Below are positions 35,385-45,836 of a DNA stretch of 64,000 bases, one piece after another. The stretch is from assembly GCF_008369935.1 (NCBI RefSeq), contig NZ_VTUZ01000020.1, positions 1 through 64,000 on the forward strand, read 5' to 3'. The translations under genes were made by a program, and so were the position numbers. The first letter of the stretch is position 1; each line of letters opens with the position of its first letter. The stretch is from Paraburkholderia panacisoli (GTDB lineage: Bacteria; Pseudomonadota; Gammaproteobacteria; Burkholderiales; Burkholderiaceae). The notes beneath the pieces are model-generated. The model was not told where the DNA came from. It saw nothing but the letters and a program-made list of their open reading frames with translations, and made no database searches.

Positions 35385-35678
35385 ATGGCAACCTATATCA
35401 GCCTGTGGAATTTCACGGACCAGGGCATCCGCACGGTGAAGGACACCACGAAGCGAGCCGACATAGTGAAAGAGACGGCGCAGAAAGCCGGCGTGACCGT
35501 GAAAGACATCTATTGGACTTTGGGAGCCTACGACGGCGTGTCCCTTTTCGAGGCCCCGAACGACGAAGCCATTGCCGCTCTTGGACTGGCGGTTGGCGCG
35601 CTGGGCAGCGTGCGCACGCAAATTATGCGTGCTTTCTCTCTTGACGAAATAAAGGGCGTCCTTAGCAAACTGCCTTGA
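35385..35678 (+). CDS. GYD domain protein
   Basis: Encodes 97 residues from MATYISLWNFTDQGIRTVKD. ARVEAxKxxAEKxGGxxKxxYWTLGxYD-type features are seen as VKETAQKAGVTVKDIYWTLG, then AYDGVSLFEAPNDEAIAAL. GYD proteins are small ferredoxin-like-fold proteins of unknown function. AGGAG lies 7 bases before the ATG at 35385, which decides the start. Confidence 0.9.
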   Translation: MATYISLWNFTDQGIRTVKDTTKRADIVKETAQKAGVTVKDIYWTLGAYDGVSLFEAPNDEAIAALGLAVGALGSVRTQIMRAFSLDEIKGVLSKLP

Positions 35679-35795
35679 GCGCAATATTGGGGCGCGTCGG
35701 ATGACGGGGCGTGCGGACGTCGCTCGCACGGGGCGAGCCACACCAGCGGTTCTGCGACTGGCTGGGACGGAATGCGTTGCGAAGCACCTGTTTCG

Positions 35796-36251
35796 CTAGC
35801 GGCCTATCAGCAGGCGCAGCCATGAACCGCGAGGCGCGCGGGTCGCGTGCTTGTAGGCCGCCCATAGCCTGGGTGACGGCCAGGTCGAGGTCGCCGGGAG
35901 CAGCTCGAGCATGGCCGCACGGATATGAGGCATGTCGTTGAGCGCCCACTGCTCGGCGAAATCGCCAAACCATTCGTCCATCGTGTAGGTGCTGTCGTAC
36001 CCGCGCAGGTTGACGGTTCCCGTGTAGCCGTCGCGGGCTAAGTCGAGGACGTCCGGCAGTTCGTTGAGCGTCTGCTGATAGGCGGTTTCCAGGTCGAGGA
36101 CCGGCCAGCGCTCCTGGATGGGATAGCTTACGCAGAACACGCGAACGCGCGCGTCGACGCTTGCCCGCACCGCCGACGTGTCCACGAGCGGACTGACTTT
36201 TTGCGCCCGGAGTGCATCAAAGAACTCCTGCACCGTCAACCGGTCGGCCAT
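35796..36251 (-). CDS. Hypothetical protein downstream of phage-like remnant
   Basis: Encodes 151 residues. MADRLTVQEFFDALRAQKVS, then RVFCVSYPIQERWPVLDLET and GYDSTYTMDEWFGDFAEQW look like a real mixed alpha/beta protein. The start overlaps the end of the upstream phage-like gene by 16 bases, suggesting they were once co-translated. No family is recognised. Confidence 0.6.
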   Translation of the reverse strand: MADRLTVQEFFDALRAQKVSPLVDTSAVRASVDARVRVFCVSYPIQERWPVLDLETAYQQTLNELPDVLDLARDGYTGTVNLRGYDSTYTMDEWFGDFAEQWALNDMPHIRAAMLELLPATSTWPSPRLWAAYKHATRAPRGSWLRLLIGR

Positions 36252-36552
36252 CGGTTGCCCCTATAAAAGAGCCGCGCGCCCAGTTCCGTCAGCATGTCCT
36301 TTGGGATGTCCCGCAGGTGGAAGAGGAACTGGAATTGCACTGGCATCCTGACTCTTCACATGGTCCGGTGATTTCATCGGTGAACCCCTCGGGGCCAGCC
36401 CGCATCAACCCTTTCCCAGGAGCCCACCTTCCGCGAACCGTGTAAATCTTCTTTTCGCGCTCGGCATGGTCTGCGCCCCCATACGGACGATAGTACTGCG
36501 ACGAGTGCCATATGGCAGCTTTCGCGCCGTTCGCATGTGCGGTGGCCTCATC
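36236..36552 (-). pseudogene. Phage head-morphogenesis-like C-terminal fragment
   Basis: One frame reads ANGAKAAIWHSSQYYRPYGG, ADHAEREKKIYTVRG, GLMRAGPEGFTDEITGPCEE and SGCQC. The next frame continues QFLFHLRDIPKDMLTELGAR and LFYRGNRWPTG, ending at 36236. WHSSxYYRPYGG and the CxC-FQxLFxLRDxPxDMLT end look like the C-terminus of phage structural proteins. The N-terminus is missing and a frameshift near 36325 breaks it. The assignment to head morphogenesis is from memory of the motif. Confidence 0.4.
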
Positions 36553-37045
36553 CCGGCCGCGCCTGCTGCAGGAATGCAGGAGGGGGCGGCAATACATCAG
36601 GGTGACTAATCGGAGTGAGTGCCCGACGCCTCGCGTTTGCGGGCGGCGGAGCCGAGGCATCCGCGGAGGCCGGTTCCGAGGATGCAGGTGCGCATTCTCG
36701 CACCAGCATCCAGCACGCGGCCTCGTCGAGGTCGGCTTCGAAGTCGGGCGCATCGGCTTTATCGAAGTGGCTCAGCGCGGCGGCCACACAACTCTCCGCG
36801 GCATTGAAGGCCCGGCGGTCCAGCGGCCGGCCGTGCAGCTTCGTGTGCGCGAGGTCGGCTGCATCGAACTTCCAGTCCACGCCCGCCGGCTTGCCGGCGT
36901 GCCGCAGCGCCTCGCCCAGTACCCGTTCGGCCGCGCTGGCCAGGGTGATGGCCGAGGCGAAGCGATGGCGCTCAAGGAACGCGACGAGCGCCATCTCCAG
37001 CTGCTCGCGCGCAAGGTCGATGCGGTTGCAGGTACGCGAGGTCAT
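36548..37045 (-). CDS. Hypothetical protein with helical N-terminal domain
   Basis: Encodes 165 residues from MTSRTCNRIDLAREQLEMAL. The first 120 residues are helical (FLERHRFASAITLASAAERV, LGEALRHAGK, then EADLDEAACWMLVREC), resembling conserved proteins that pair a HEPN-like helical bundle with nucleic acids, though that is only a similarity of pattern. The C-terminal 45 residues are Pro/Ala/Ser-rich. Its frame overlaps the phage-like fragment by a few bases. Confidence 0.6.
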   Translation of the reverse strand: MTSRTCNRIDLAREQLEMALVAFLERHRFASAITLASAAERVLGEALRHAGKPAGVDWKFDAADLAHTKLHGRPLDRRAFNAAESCVAAALSHFDKADAPDFEADLDEAACWMLVRECAPASSEPASADASAPPPANARRRALTPISHPDVLPPPPAFLQQARPG

Positions 37046-37282
37046 GCCCCGGACTCCGGGACGGATGTTGAGGTTCCAGTCTATCGCCGCCGTGGCGCGT
37101 GCAAGAGAAATACTGCTGCGTCCGCCGCCACACCGTAAAGTTTCCGCGCCCCGGAGCTGATAAACAACCTCGTAGGGCGGCAAGGCGCCCTTGTTCGACG
37201 CGCCATCGAAGCGATGCCCGCGGTGCGGGACTCTTCCGGCCGGCAGGTTGCACTGGCAAATAACCAGATAACTGAGAGAAAA

Positions 37283-39187
37283 ATGGAGAATCCGGCTGCT
37301 CACCGCTCGCCCAGATTGCGAGCAGCCTCACTGTCATTGTGCCTCACCGCGGGGGATGTCTGGCACCTGTTGCTTGCGCTCATGGTTACGACGCTGACCT
37401 GCCTCGCCAGCGGCGCGTTGAAAACGATGGCGGGCGAAATCACGCCGATATGGCTGACCAACGCGGTGCTGCTGTCACAGCTGATGGCCGCACCGCGACG
37501 GCAACGATACTGGGTCTTCGCTGGCGGGGTCCTCGGGAATCTGGCGGCCAATCTCTATGTGGGCGAAAGCCTCGGGGTATCGGCTTCGTACTCGTCGGCC
37601 GATATCGTCGAGGTCCTGATTGCGTTCGCCTTTACACCACGCGTCTCGACTGTCTCCGAGCTGGTCCGACTGAAACCGCTGGTGAGATTCGTGACGGGCG
37701 GCGTGCTGCTTGCGCCCGCCGTATCCGGGGTCCTCGCCACGACGCTGCTGCGCGGGCAGCTGAACTGGCATCTGCTGCCCAGCCTGGCCAACTGGTATGT
37801 GTCGGATGCGCTGAGCCTCGCCATCTTCACGCCCGCCGCCCTGGTGTTCTGGACCGGCGAGGTCGCGCATCTCCTGCGTGCTGGCCAACTCCGGAAGACC
37901 GCCTTCCTGTTGCTGCTGGTTTGCATTGTCACGGCAGGCGTATTTGGTCAAAGCCGGCTTCCGCTCCTGTACTGGGCGCTGCCGCCCATCGTGCTGCTGG
38001 CGTTTCAGGCGGACCTCGCGGGCGTCATGGTCGGGCTGCTGCTGTGTCTCGGCATCGCCGTGTCGTTCACAATGCGCGGGTCCGGGCCGCTCTGGGTTTT
38101 TCCCTACGAAACCATGCAAGGCCGCATCTTCGGCCTGCAGCTCTTTCTGGTTGCCGCACTCGGCATTGCCGTGCCCATCAGTGCCGCCCAGGCGCTGCGA
38201 AACCGGCTGTTCAGGCTGCTGCGCGATGGTGAACGGCGATATCGTGTGCTCGCGGAAAACGCGAGCGATATCGTCATGAGCCTGGGGCTCGACGGCCGGC
38301 TCACCTATGTATCGCCGCGGATTACCGCATTGCTGGGCCACACCGTCGACCAGGTGATGGGCTTGTACCTGCCCGACCTGGCGCTGTCCGACGACCGCGG
38401 TGCCCTGGCGGTGGCCCTGGAAAAAGTGGCGTCGGGCGAATCTGAAGCTTCCCAGACCAGTCGCCTCCTGCACAGGAACGGTGGTGCCGTCTGGATGGAG
38501 ACGCACCTGCGCTGCGTCATCGACCCGTACTCGGGCAATCCGGACTCCCTGACCGCCACCATGCGCAACATTACGGAGCAAAAGCTGGCGGACGAGCGTG
38601 CCGCCCACGAGCGCGCGGAGTTGCAGGGGCTCGCTTTCCGCGACGGGCTGAGGGGGCTCTTCAACCGGCGTCATTTCGACCGCGAGCTGGGACGTCACTG
38701 GCAACAGACGTCCCGGGCCGACAAGCGCGGGAATCTGGCGGTCATCATGGCCGACGTGGACGCCTACAAGAGCTATAACGACTGGTTTGGCCACCAGCGG
38801 GGTGACGAATGCCTGCGCACCGTTGCCGCAGCAATTTCGTCTGCCGCTTCGCGTGCGACTGATACGGTAGCCCGGTATGGCGGGGAAGAGTTTGCCCTCA
38901 TATTGCCGGGTATGGACGGCGCGGGCGCGCTGATTGTGGCCGAGCGAATCCGGCGGGCTGTGGAGTGCCTTGGCATTCCACACGAGGCAACCAGTCCGGG
39001 CATCGTCACGATTAGCGTGGGCGTCGCTGCGACGCAGGCCGGACAGGACAGCGACCCTGCAATGCTCGTCGGAGCCGCCGACCGCGCACTGTATGCTGCC
39101 AAACAGCAGGGCCCGAATTGTATATGCGTTGCAGACGTCGATGAGCAGGAGCCGACAGAGCCTGAATTGCGCGTCATGCGAGGCTAA
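37283..39187 (+). CDS. MASE1-PAS-GGDEF diguanylate cyclase
   Basis: Encodes about 634 residues. The N-terminal 290 residues form a MASE1 membrane sensor with eight or more helices (GEITPIWLTNAVLLSQLMA, LPSLANWYVSDALSLAIFTP). A PAS domain follows (YRVLAENASDIVMSLGLDGR, LTYVSPRITALLGHT), then a GGDEF domain with the active site GGEEF. RATD five residues before GGEEF is the RxxD inhibitory site. The enzyme should make cyclic-di-GMP and be feedback-inhibited. There is no EAL domain. The Met at 37283 is the best start. Confidence 0.92.
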   Translation: MENPAAHRSPRLRAASLSLCLTAGDVWHLLLALMVTTLTCLASGALKTMAGEITPIWLTNAVLLSQLMAAPRRQRYWVFAGGVLGNLAANLYVGESLGVSASYSSADIVEVLIAFAFTPRVSTVSELVRLKPLVRFVTGGVLLAPAVSGVLATTLLRGQLNWHLLPSLANWYVSDALSLAIFTPAALVFWTGEVAHLLRAGQLRKTAFLLLLVCIVTAGVFGQSRLPLLYWALPPIVLLAFQADLAGVMVGLLLCLGIAVSFTMRGSGPLWVFPYETMQGRIFGLQLFLVAALGIAVPISAAQALRNRLFRLLRDGERRYRVLAENASDIVMSLGLDGRLTYVSPRITALLGHTVDQVMGLYLPDLALSDDRGALAVALEKVASGESEASQTSRLLHRNGGAVWMETHLRCVIDPYSGNPDSLTATMRNITEQKLADERAAHERAELQGLAFRDGLRGLFNRRHFDRELGRHWQQTSRADKRGNLAVIMADVDAYKSYNDWFGHQRGDECLRTVAAAISSAASRATDTVARYGGEEFALILPGMDGAGALIVAERIRRAVECLGIPHEATSPGIVTISVGVAATQAGQDSDPAMLVGAADRALYAAKQQGPNCICVADVDEQEPTEPELRVMRG

Positions 39188-39627
39188 TCGTCGTCGACCG
39201 CGAACGGGACAGCGGTCACCACCTCCCCATTCACCTCTACGGCCCCTCAACGTGGGGTTGAGGCGTGATGGTGAGCGTCGCACTGACTGATTTTGTGGCG
39301 TCGCCCCAGGCCATCGCTGTGCCGTTCAACACGATGTATCCGCCCAGCGTGCCAATGTTTTTGAACACAATTGCAGGTCGTAGCCTGGCGTCGATAGCGA
39401 GGCGTTGAATGCCTATAGTTCGAATCCCGTCGTCGACAGGTTAATGCTGTTTGCAGTGTACGAGAAGTTATCAATGCAGCGTGTCTGCTTAGGGCCGTCG
39501 TTGTTATAAATTGGGACGACCCTCGGGGGCTTCCCGCCGACACGATAACTGATAGTGCTTCAGGGAGCCGGCGGCCTGGAGCACCTACAGGTCTACTTGA
39601 TGAGACGATGCACAGCGCAGAAATCGC
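39188..39627. other. Region with hairpin and a degraded secreted-protein fragment
   Basis: CCTCAAC and GTTGAGG flank GTGGG (39245-39263), a hairpin 57 bases after the cyclase stop. On the minus strand, pieces encode NFSYTANSINLSTTGFEL, then a stop and frameshift, then VFKNIGTLGGYIVLNGTAMA and WGDATKSVSATLTITPQP. This looks like a broken extracellular beta-protein gene, family not recognised. Confidence 0.4.
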
Positions 39628-39879
39628 TCAGCTACCGAAGAAGATATTGCATTGCGGGTCCAACCTGCACTTCTCTGCGGCGCGCCTGCCGCTTTGTGTG
39701 TTTGTGGCGGGCACTCCACCATACGACTGCGAGTTTATGTCAGAGGACGCGGCCGGAGTAGTGGGGCTCTGCTGCTGCTGCTGGGCCTGCGGCGCCGGCA
39801 TCGTGTCCTGGGCGTTTGCGAGCCCCGGCATGACCAGCAATCCGCCAGCAGCAAGCACGACCATCAACTGTGATTTCAT
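39628..39879 (-). CDS. Small secreted Gln/Pro-rich protein
   Basis: Encodes 83 residues. A signal peptide (ending GLANA) precedes QDTMPAPQAQQQQQSPTTPA and a C-terminal part with two Cys residues (AEKCRLDPQCNIFFGS), perhaps a disulfide. AAGGAG sits 7 bases before the ATG. It is probably periplasmic; function unknown. Confidence 0.75.
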   Translation of the reverse strand: MKSQLMVVLAAGGLLVMPGLANAQDTMPAPQAQQQQQSPTTPAASSDINSQSYGGVPATNTQSGRRAAEKCRLDPQCNIFFGS

Positions 39880-40390
39880 GATTCACTCCTTGCAACCACC
39901 TTCTGTCTTCCCCGAGGGTTTGCGTTATTCGCGCACCCTGCCATCGCACTCGCGCCCTGGGAGGCATCGAATACGGTTGGTGCGGACGCTATCTGGAAAA
40001 TGACGCGCGGTGCGCCGAGCCGGGGTACGGAGCGCAGCTCATCGGGGCGAAATCGCGATATCGATGGAGCTTGTGAACCCGCCGATGCATCTCGCACCTT
40101 TGGGCTTTGTTATAGGGCGCGGGGCTGACAAACCGCCTGCTACACAGGGTGTACTGCGAAAATACCTTGCACTGCCCGGCCCGAACGACGGCGGGATAAC
40201 CGGCCCGGAACCGATATGTAACTGGCTACCGGCTACCTGCGGCTGAAAGGTGTCGCGCTGGTCGCCAACCAGGAAGGCGCTCAAAACATCAGGTCCTTCG
40301 TGGAAGCGATAAGGCGGAGCGAGTCGATGTTATACGAAAGAAGACGCTTCGGTTCACCCGTTTGCGCCGAACGGGCTGGCTGAGAATTGC
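39880..40390. other. Region without a recognised gene
   Basis: About 510 bases between divergent small genes, with no convincing coding frame. Confidence 0.4.
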
Positions 40391-40618
40391 GTGCAGGAAG
40401 TCTTGAATTCGTCCGCTATTGTGCAACCGTCAAGTGGCGACGCCGCCGCGGTCGGCGAGCGTCACTTCGTGATTACTTTCGAGGATTCGACGTTTGAATG
40501 CATCGCCGCGGATTGCGTCGTTGCGGGCATATACGGTGGGAGCGACGTCGCGGCTCGTGAGGCGTTCATGCTCTGCCAGTACCGGCCGACGAAAGATGTG
40601 CGACTGGCTCAACCGTAG
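40391..40618 (+). CDS. Small hypothetical protein
   Basis: Encodes 75 residues from a GTG start. ERHFVITFEDSTFECIAADC, VVAGIYGGSDVAAREAFMLC has strand-rich character and two Cys. No family is recognised and the start is not supported by a strong ribosome-binding site. Confidence 0.4.
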   Translation: MQEVLNSSAIVQPSSGDAAAVGERHFVITFEDSTFECIAADCVVAGIYGGSDVAAREAFMLCQYRPTKDVRLAQP

Positions 40619-40725
40619 CGAAACCGACCGCAGTCGGCGCTCGCCAGCGAAAGTCTGGGACCCAAGGCGCGAAGGCTGCAAAAGCATTGCGCGAGGCCCA
40701 TCGCAGACGGGCGCATGGGACTCAC

Positions 40726-40956
40726 TTAGGACTGTGGTGAGTCTCTTTTCTCGAGCAATGCATCGAAAGCTTCCCGCGCATCCTTCAGTTCCTGCATGGC
40801 AGCAGCAAACCGCGCCAACTCGAGTGTCGACGGTTGTTCATTGGGAGCCTGCGCGTAGTGCACTTCCAGCCGTTGCGATGCTGCCTGTACTTCGCGCGCG
40901 GCGCTCACCACGCGCTCAAGGGCCGATGCTTCGGCCGAGACCTTCTTTTCCTTCAT
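40726..40956 (-). CDS. Small coiled-coil hypothetical protein
   Basis: Encodes 76 residues from MKEKKVSAEASALERVVSAA. Heptad-like helices (REVQAASQRLEVHYAQAP, FAAAMQELKDAREAFDALLE) suggest a helical hairpin or coiled coil. The frame is open to 41013 but the extension is not protein-like. No family is recognised. Confidence 0.6.
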   Translation of the reverse strand: MKEKKVSAEASALERVVSAAREVQAASQRLEVHYAQAPNEQPSTLELARFAAAMQELKDAREAFDALLEKRDSPQS

Positions 40957-41046
40957 CTGCGTTCCTGCGAACAAACACACTGCAAACCTACGTTGAGTTC
41001 GGTCACTACACAACCTCGCGGGTCGTGTGCGGCGACAGTTGCATCA

Positions 41047-41316
41047 TTACCTCGCAAACTCCGCTGCCGTCAAGGCTACCGCCACCCCGGCCGACCTGAG
41101 CGTCCGCCGTTCTGCCGCGGCCGAAATGCGCCGTCGCCCGTCGGCGAATGCCTTCAATGTGCGCGCGTCAATCGCGCCGGCCGGCAACCAGAAATGCCGC
41201 TCGAGAGCCTCGCGGTTGATTGAACTCTGCACCGACTGGTTGCGGGCAGAAATAACGACGAGGACGAGCTTTCCATCGGCGGAAAGGTTGACGTCGGCGG
41301 CGAAGGTGGAGTCCAT
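41047..41316 (-). CDS. DUF1488-like small protein
   Basis: Encodes 89 residues. LVLVVISARNQSVQSSINRE, then ALERHFWLPAGAIDARTLKA and FADGRRRISAAAERR match the DUF1488 pattern of a short beta-sheet, a conserved I-xx-EALExHF segment and a helix ending in RIxxAAxRxL. Function unknown; common in Burkholderia. Confidence 0.65.
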   Translation of the reverse strand: MDSTFAADVNLSADGKLVLVVISARNQSVQSSINREALERHFWLPAGAIDARTLKAFADGRRRISAAAERRTLRSAGVAVALTAAEFAR

Positions 41317-41960
41317 GGTTCGTGCGCTGCAAGGGTACGGTGATGCCGACGGTACGAATGGGGATATCGTCTCGCGTTGTGCGCTCGCCTGATAATAAGT
41401 GAGAGCGCGCTAACAGGTGTCCCACGCCGCCTGTTGTGCGGCCTATCGTGTTGGCATACCGGCGATTGTGGTTCGATGGTGGCTGCACAATCAATTCTTT
41501 CTGATTGGGCCCAACGACGCTTCTGGACCCGGCGAGCCTGGTTGCGGCGATGAAGGACAGCGAAAAGAGGGGCAGCGGGGACACAGCCAGGCTCCGAGGT
41601 CGACAACTTCAGCGGTTTCAACGGGCGCACACGAACTGAGCGGGCGGAAATGTACTGGTTGACGAAAAGGAACAAACTTGTGCGCCTGGGCTCGATAACT
41701 CGCACAGTCTAACGCGGTACGTCAGTAACCACATACTCTCTGAAAGAATGCGCCAAGCTGCACGGCAAGTATCTTTGGCGCCGGCGACAAGCGAAGGACT
41801 CGACTCGTCACTTGCGATGCTGCATCGAGACCACCTACGTCTAGTATCCGCAATCGTTTGCTCACTGTGCGTTTGGGTGATATCACACACAAGTCCGCTG
41901 GACGGTCACAATCGGCGGCAGTAAAGTCGGGAATACTTCTGACAGAATACGGGGGGCGAC
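41317..41960. other. Region without a recognised gene
   Basis: About 640 bases. No frame has convincing protein character. The right end should contain the promoter of the RDD gene. Confidence 0.4.
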
Positions 41961-42926
41961 ATGACTCACGGGTCATGGACCGTCAGGGCACTTGCTGTGC
42001 CATCTGCAATCTGGCTGGCATTCGGCTGCGGCTTGGCGGCACATACTCTCAATCCGCTATACGCGCTGTTAGCAATCGCGATTTTCCCACTCGCCATGCT
42101 ATGGGGCATTTTCTGGCTCGGCGCCACTCTTCTCAGGAAGGACCGGGACCCGCCCGTTCGCGCACCTACGACCATGTCCGGATTGGAGCCATCGGCTGGC
42201 AATGCAACGGGGACAGACACCGGTGAACTGCAGCAGTCTCACATAACGGAAAGCAATGCTCTCCTTGGTGCTCCCGGGTCATGGAGGCGTTACGCGGCGC
42301 GAAGCCTGGACCTGATACTGTGGAGTTTCGTTCTCGGATTGGCAGTGAGTATTGTCAACGCAACAACGGGTGCCCACCTGATGCAATTCCGGTGGAGTCA
42401 CTTTGTTTCGGTGACGGTATCGACTTCCATTTACCTGCCTCTCGCAATGTTCGTCGACGCCGTTGTGTGTGCCGCGTGCGGAAATAGTGTAGGTAAGGCA
42501 ATTCTCGGCGTTCGAGTGATTGAATGCGACGGCACCCGTCCGTCGTTCCGCCGCTACTTGAAAAGAAACTGCGCCATATGGGCACGCGGTCTTGCGTTTG
42601 GGTTTCCTGTCGCCCGGCAACTGACGATGATTGTGAGTTGTATGGTCCTGAAGCGGGAGGGTGTGACCGCGTGGGATGCGAAGCTCAAGTTTCGTGTTGT
42701 CAGAGAGACTTGCACCATTGCGCATTACGTAGTGGCGGTCCTGCTTGCGCTTGCTCTTTTGTCGGTGAATGCGTATCAGCACGCGAGGCATTCTCGCATC
42801 GACAGAATTTCTCCGGCTGTAAGCAACCAACGAGAAGCGAATCGTGCGGCAGCATCGCCAGCGGCCCATTGGCAGAAGGATTCCGACTCAAAAATAGCAA
42901 ACTCGCACAGTGGCGGAATTTCCTAG
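41961..42926 (+). CDS. RDD family membrane protein
   Basis: Encodes 321 residues. Two N-terminal membrane segments (residues 10-55) are followed by a variable linker and an RDD domain starting WRRYAARSLDLILWSFVLGL; the characteristic Arg and Asp residues are present. GNSVGKAILGVRVIECDGTR, PSFRRYLKRN is the conserved RDD middle. One further helix near the C-terminus is followed by a hydrophilic tail. The family is thought to include ion or small-molecule transporters; substrate unknown. Confidence 0.82.
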   Translation: MTHGSWTVRALAVPSAIWLAFGCGLAAHTLNPLYALLAIAIFPLAMLWGIFWLGATLLRKDRDPPVRAPTTMSGLEPSAGNATGTDTGELQQSHITESNALLGAPGSWRRYAARSLDLILWSFVLGLAVSIVNATTGAHLMQFRWSHFVSVTVSTSIYLPLAMFVDAVVCAACGNSVGKAILGVRVIECDGTRPSFRRYLKRNCAIWARGLAFGFPVARQLTMIVSCMVLKREGVTAWDAKLKFRVVRETCTIAHYVVAVLLALALLSVNAYQHARHSRIDRISPAVSNQREANRAAASPAAHWQKDSDSKIANSHSGGIS

Positions 42927-43034
42927 ATATGTCCTTTCGCGAACAAGGCAGCCGAGGTTGACAGGGATGGCAGTAGACAGTGCTGGAACTGGCAACGCGG
43001 GCGTGCCATTCCAACCTGGCTGCCGTTTTCCGCT

Positions 43035-45562
43035 ATGGCCTGGCAACTCGGACGCCGGGTAGCGGACGAAACCGCCGCTGCATGGCAAAACTTTGGGTGG
43101 CCTCGCATGTTCACACTCGTCCTGCTTCTTTTGCTACTTGGTATCGGCGGCTACGCGCTGAGCCTCCAATCAGAGCTTCGCCGCCTCTCCGGCCTGTTTG
43201 CACAGTTGCAAGCCCGCGTCGCGAAGCTTGAGGCGTCGCCAACCACATCGGCCACGGAGGCACCCGGTGCAGGCCTTCTGCCACCGGCAAATGCAAGTGC
43301 AAGCGCCGAGCCCGTGGCGGTGAGTCCCCCAGCCGCTGCCGGTATGCCAGAGATTCAATCCGTCTCAAAGAACGCCGAAGTTCAGGCAACCAGCACTGGG
43401 CTCGAGCCTGCGATGTCGCCAAAGTACACACCGGAGCCCGTTGCTTTGCCGCCGATTGCCGACAAGTTGTGGACGGTGCTCAAGCAAAACTCATTTGCGG
43501 CCGTGGGCGTGGCCCTCGTATTGCTCGGATGTTCGTTCCTCTTCCCCATGCTGGTGCTGCACGGTCTGTTTCCGCCGGCGCTGCGACTCGCGCTCGCTGC
43601 ATTGCTTGGCGTCGGCCTGATGACGGCTGGGCTGAGACTGTCGAATCGCAAGCCCGACTATGCTCACGTACTGCAGGGAGGCGGCGCGGGCGTGCTCTAT
43701 TTGACCACCTATGCCGCCATGGCCTTCTATGAACTTATCGCGGCGTGGTCGGCATTCGCCATCTTCGCGGTATTTTCCGCGGTAGTGGTCGCACTGAGTC
43801 TTCGGCAGGCCGCCAAGCCGCTCGCTTTCCTCGGCTTTGCCGGCGCTTACCTGGCACCGGTTCTGACGGTCCGAGGCACGGTCCATCTCGACGTCGTGCT
43901 CGTCTTTGGGCTGCTCGTCCACAGCGTCAGCCTGTATGTCGGTTTGCGTCAGCGCTGGATAGAGATGGGCCTCCAGGCGTTCATCTGGTCGTTGCTGCTC
44001 GGATTCGGGGTGTACACGGGCCACGCACAGGCGTTGCCCCTCTGGATGCAGCACACATTTCTCGCTGCGTATTTTGCGCTCTTCGCGTCTTATTCCCTGC
44101 TGTACGTGAACGGTGGGGAATCGACGCGGGCAGACGCCTTCAGCTTGCAGATGATGACCGGACTGCTAACGCCAGTGGTACTCGGCCTGGAATACTGGAT
44201 AGGGGGCAAGACGGGTTTGACGGTCGCGGCGTCGCTCGCTGCTTTGGTTCACTTTGGACTGTACTTTGTGCTCTGGAAAGACGCTCCAGGGTTTTATGCC
44301 GTGCACGCCGCGTTGGCGATTCTGTCCGCAATGGTCGCCATTCTGGCTCCAGGCCTCGGTTCAGCGCTGACCCCGTTGCTCGCCGGTGCGGTGGCGGTCT
44401 GTGCATACCTGAGCCTACCCGGCCGACTGCGATGGTTGGGGACAGTGCCGGGAGCGGCGGCACTGGGCATCGGCCTCTCGCCACTCGACGCACCGCCGCA
44501 TTGGTGGCAACCGCCCTGGCTGTAGTCGTTGGGTACGTTGCGGTGATGCGTCGGAATGCAGCGGATGCCTGGGTCATCCACATGCTGTCGGCTGTGCTCT
44601 CGTTGGTCTCGGGCTACGCACTGTTTCGTCATGAGCCGGGCGGGTCCGTGTTCGCTTATACGTTGCCGGGTACGCTTGCCTTGGCAACTGGGCTTGGGTG
44701 GTGGTATCGCCGCGAGGGTAATTTCAGCGCACTCGTGTGCCACTCAGCGGCCGTTGCAACGGTGATGCTCTTGTCCTTGCTCGTCCCACCCGTCGGAGTT
44801 GCCGCAGAGATAGTGCAGGTGGCTGGCGTCATTACAGCGTGCGCGCTGAGTGGTATCCTGGTGCACGTCTATGCGACTCCGGTTGGCGTGAATAGCCGTC
44901 TTGTCTTTCTCATCACGGCGCCCGTGATTCTGGGTGCGCTGGCGCATCAGCATGTGCCCATGGCAGACTCATTCGCCAACCAGTGCGCGCTGGCTGGCTG
45001 GGTCGTACTCTGCATCGCTGCGGTCCTCAACGCGTCCCCGTTGCAGTCGTGGATTCCCGATACGCCCGCGCTTCCAATGGTTCGCAACTGTGCCACCCGG
45101 CTCGTCTTGCCCTCCGCGTTTGCGATTCAATGGCTGTACTCGGTCGTATTCAAGGCGTACCCGGGCTCGACCGCTTTGCAGGCGCTTTGGATGACGTTCG
45201 CCGTCGTACTGGTCGCGCATGCCACCGCGCGTCCGTTTGCCCGAGCGGTCGTTGCTGTCGGCATCGCGTTGCTGGTTGCGTATCTTCTGGCGCTCACTGA
45301 CCTGCGTGCGGCCATCACGCTCGCGTGGGCAGTAACCGCATTGGCTGCGCTGGTGGTTGGCTCCCGGGTGAATGACCGGGCCCTTTGGATAGTTGGGGCC
45401 GTTATCAGTGCGTTTGTCGTGGCGAAGCTGATTTTGCTGGATATGAGCGCCGCGAGCCCTATCTGGCGCGTACTCTCCTTTATCGGCAGCGGCTTGCTGT
45501 TTGTGCTGGCGGGCTACCTGGCTCCGGCGCCGACCAGGCGTGGGGAGGGGGTGGGGCTGTAG
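43035..45562 (+). pseudogene. DUF2339 polytopic membrane protein, one frameshift
   Basis: The first frame (43035-44525) gives a membrane-anchored N-terminus with a coiled coil (ELRRLSGLFAQLQARVAKLE), an Ala/Pro-rich linker and many helices typical of DUF2339 (LQGGGAGVLYLTTYAAMAFY, KPLAFLGFAGAYLAPVL). It stops at 44525. The next frame takes over from about 44490 (ALVATALAVVVGYVAVMRRN) and runs to 45562 with the rest of the helices. Total length about 842 residues fits the family. One indel near 44490 separates the halves, either decay or a sequencing error. Confidence 0.82.
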
Positions 45563-45836
45563 CGAGTGGAAAGTAACGACCGATGCTGGGACGTATGCCG
45601 TACCCACTCAAGACCGTGCGCAATAACGCAGTGTCTTTGGCAAACGCGTGAAACATGACGCGCCGTTAGCACGAGGGCTCGGGCCTTTCGCTTTGCTGCT
45701 ATGAGGACAATAGTGCGGGCGGCGATAGCGCGTTGGACTTTTCCGTCTGCTGGCCCACAACTCAAACACAATTCGGCAGTCTTAACGGCCATCTGAATTG
45801 TGATTTACGTTTGACGGAAAAAGCTGGGGGAGTGAA

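Noticed and set aside
37475..39283. 602-residue open frame on the minus strand
   Set aside because: It is antisense to the GGDEF gene along its whole length, is Arg/His/Gln-rich and has no motif; a GC-rich shadow frame.
43491..44054. 187-residue minus-strand ORF
   Set aside because: Antisense to DUF2339 membrane helices, giving Arg/Gln/His-rich sequence.
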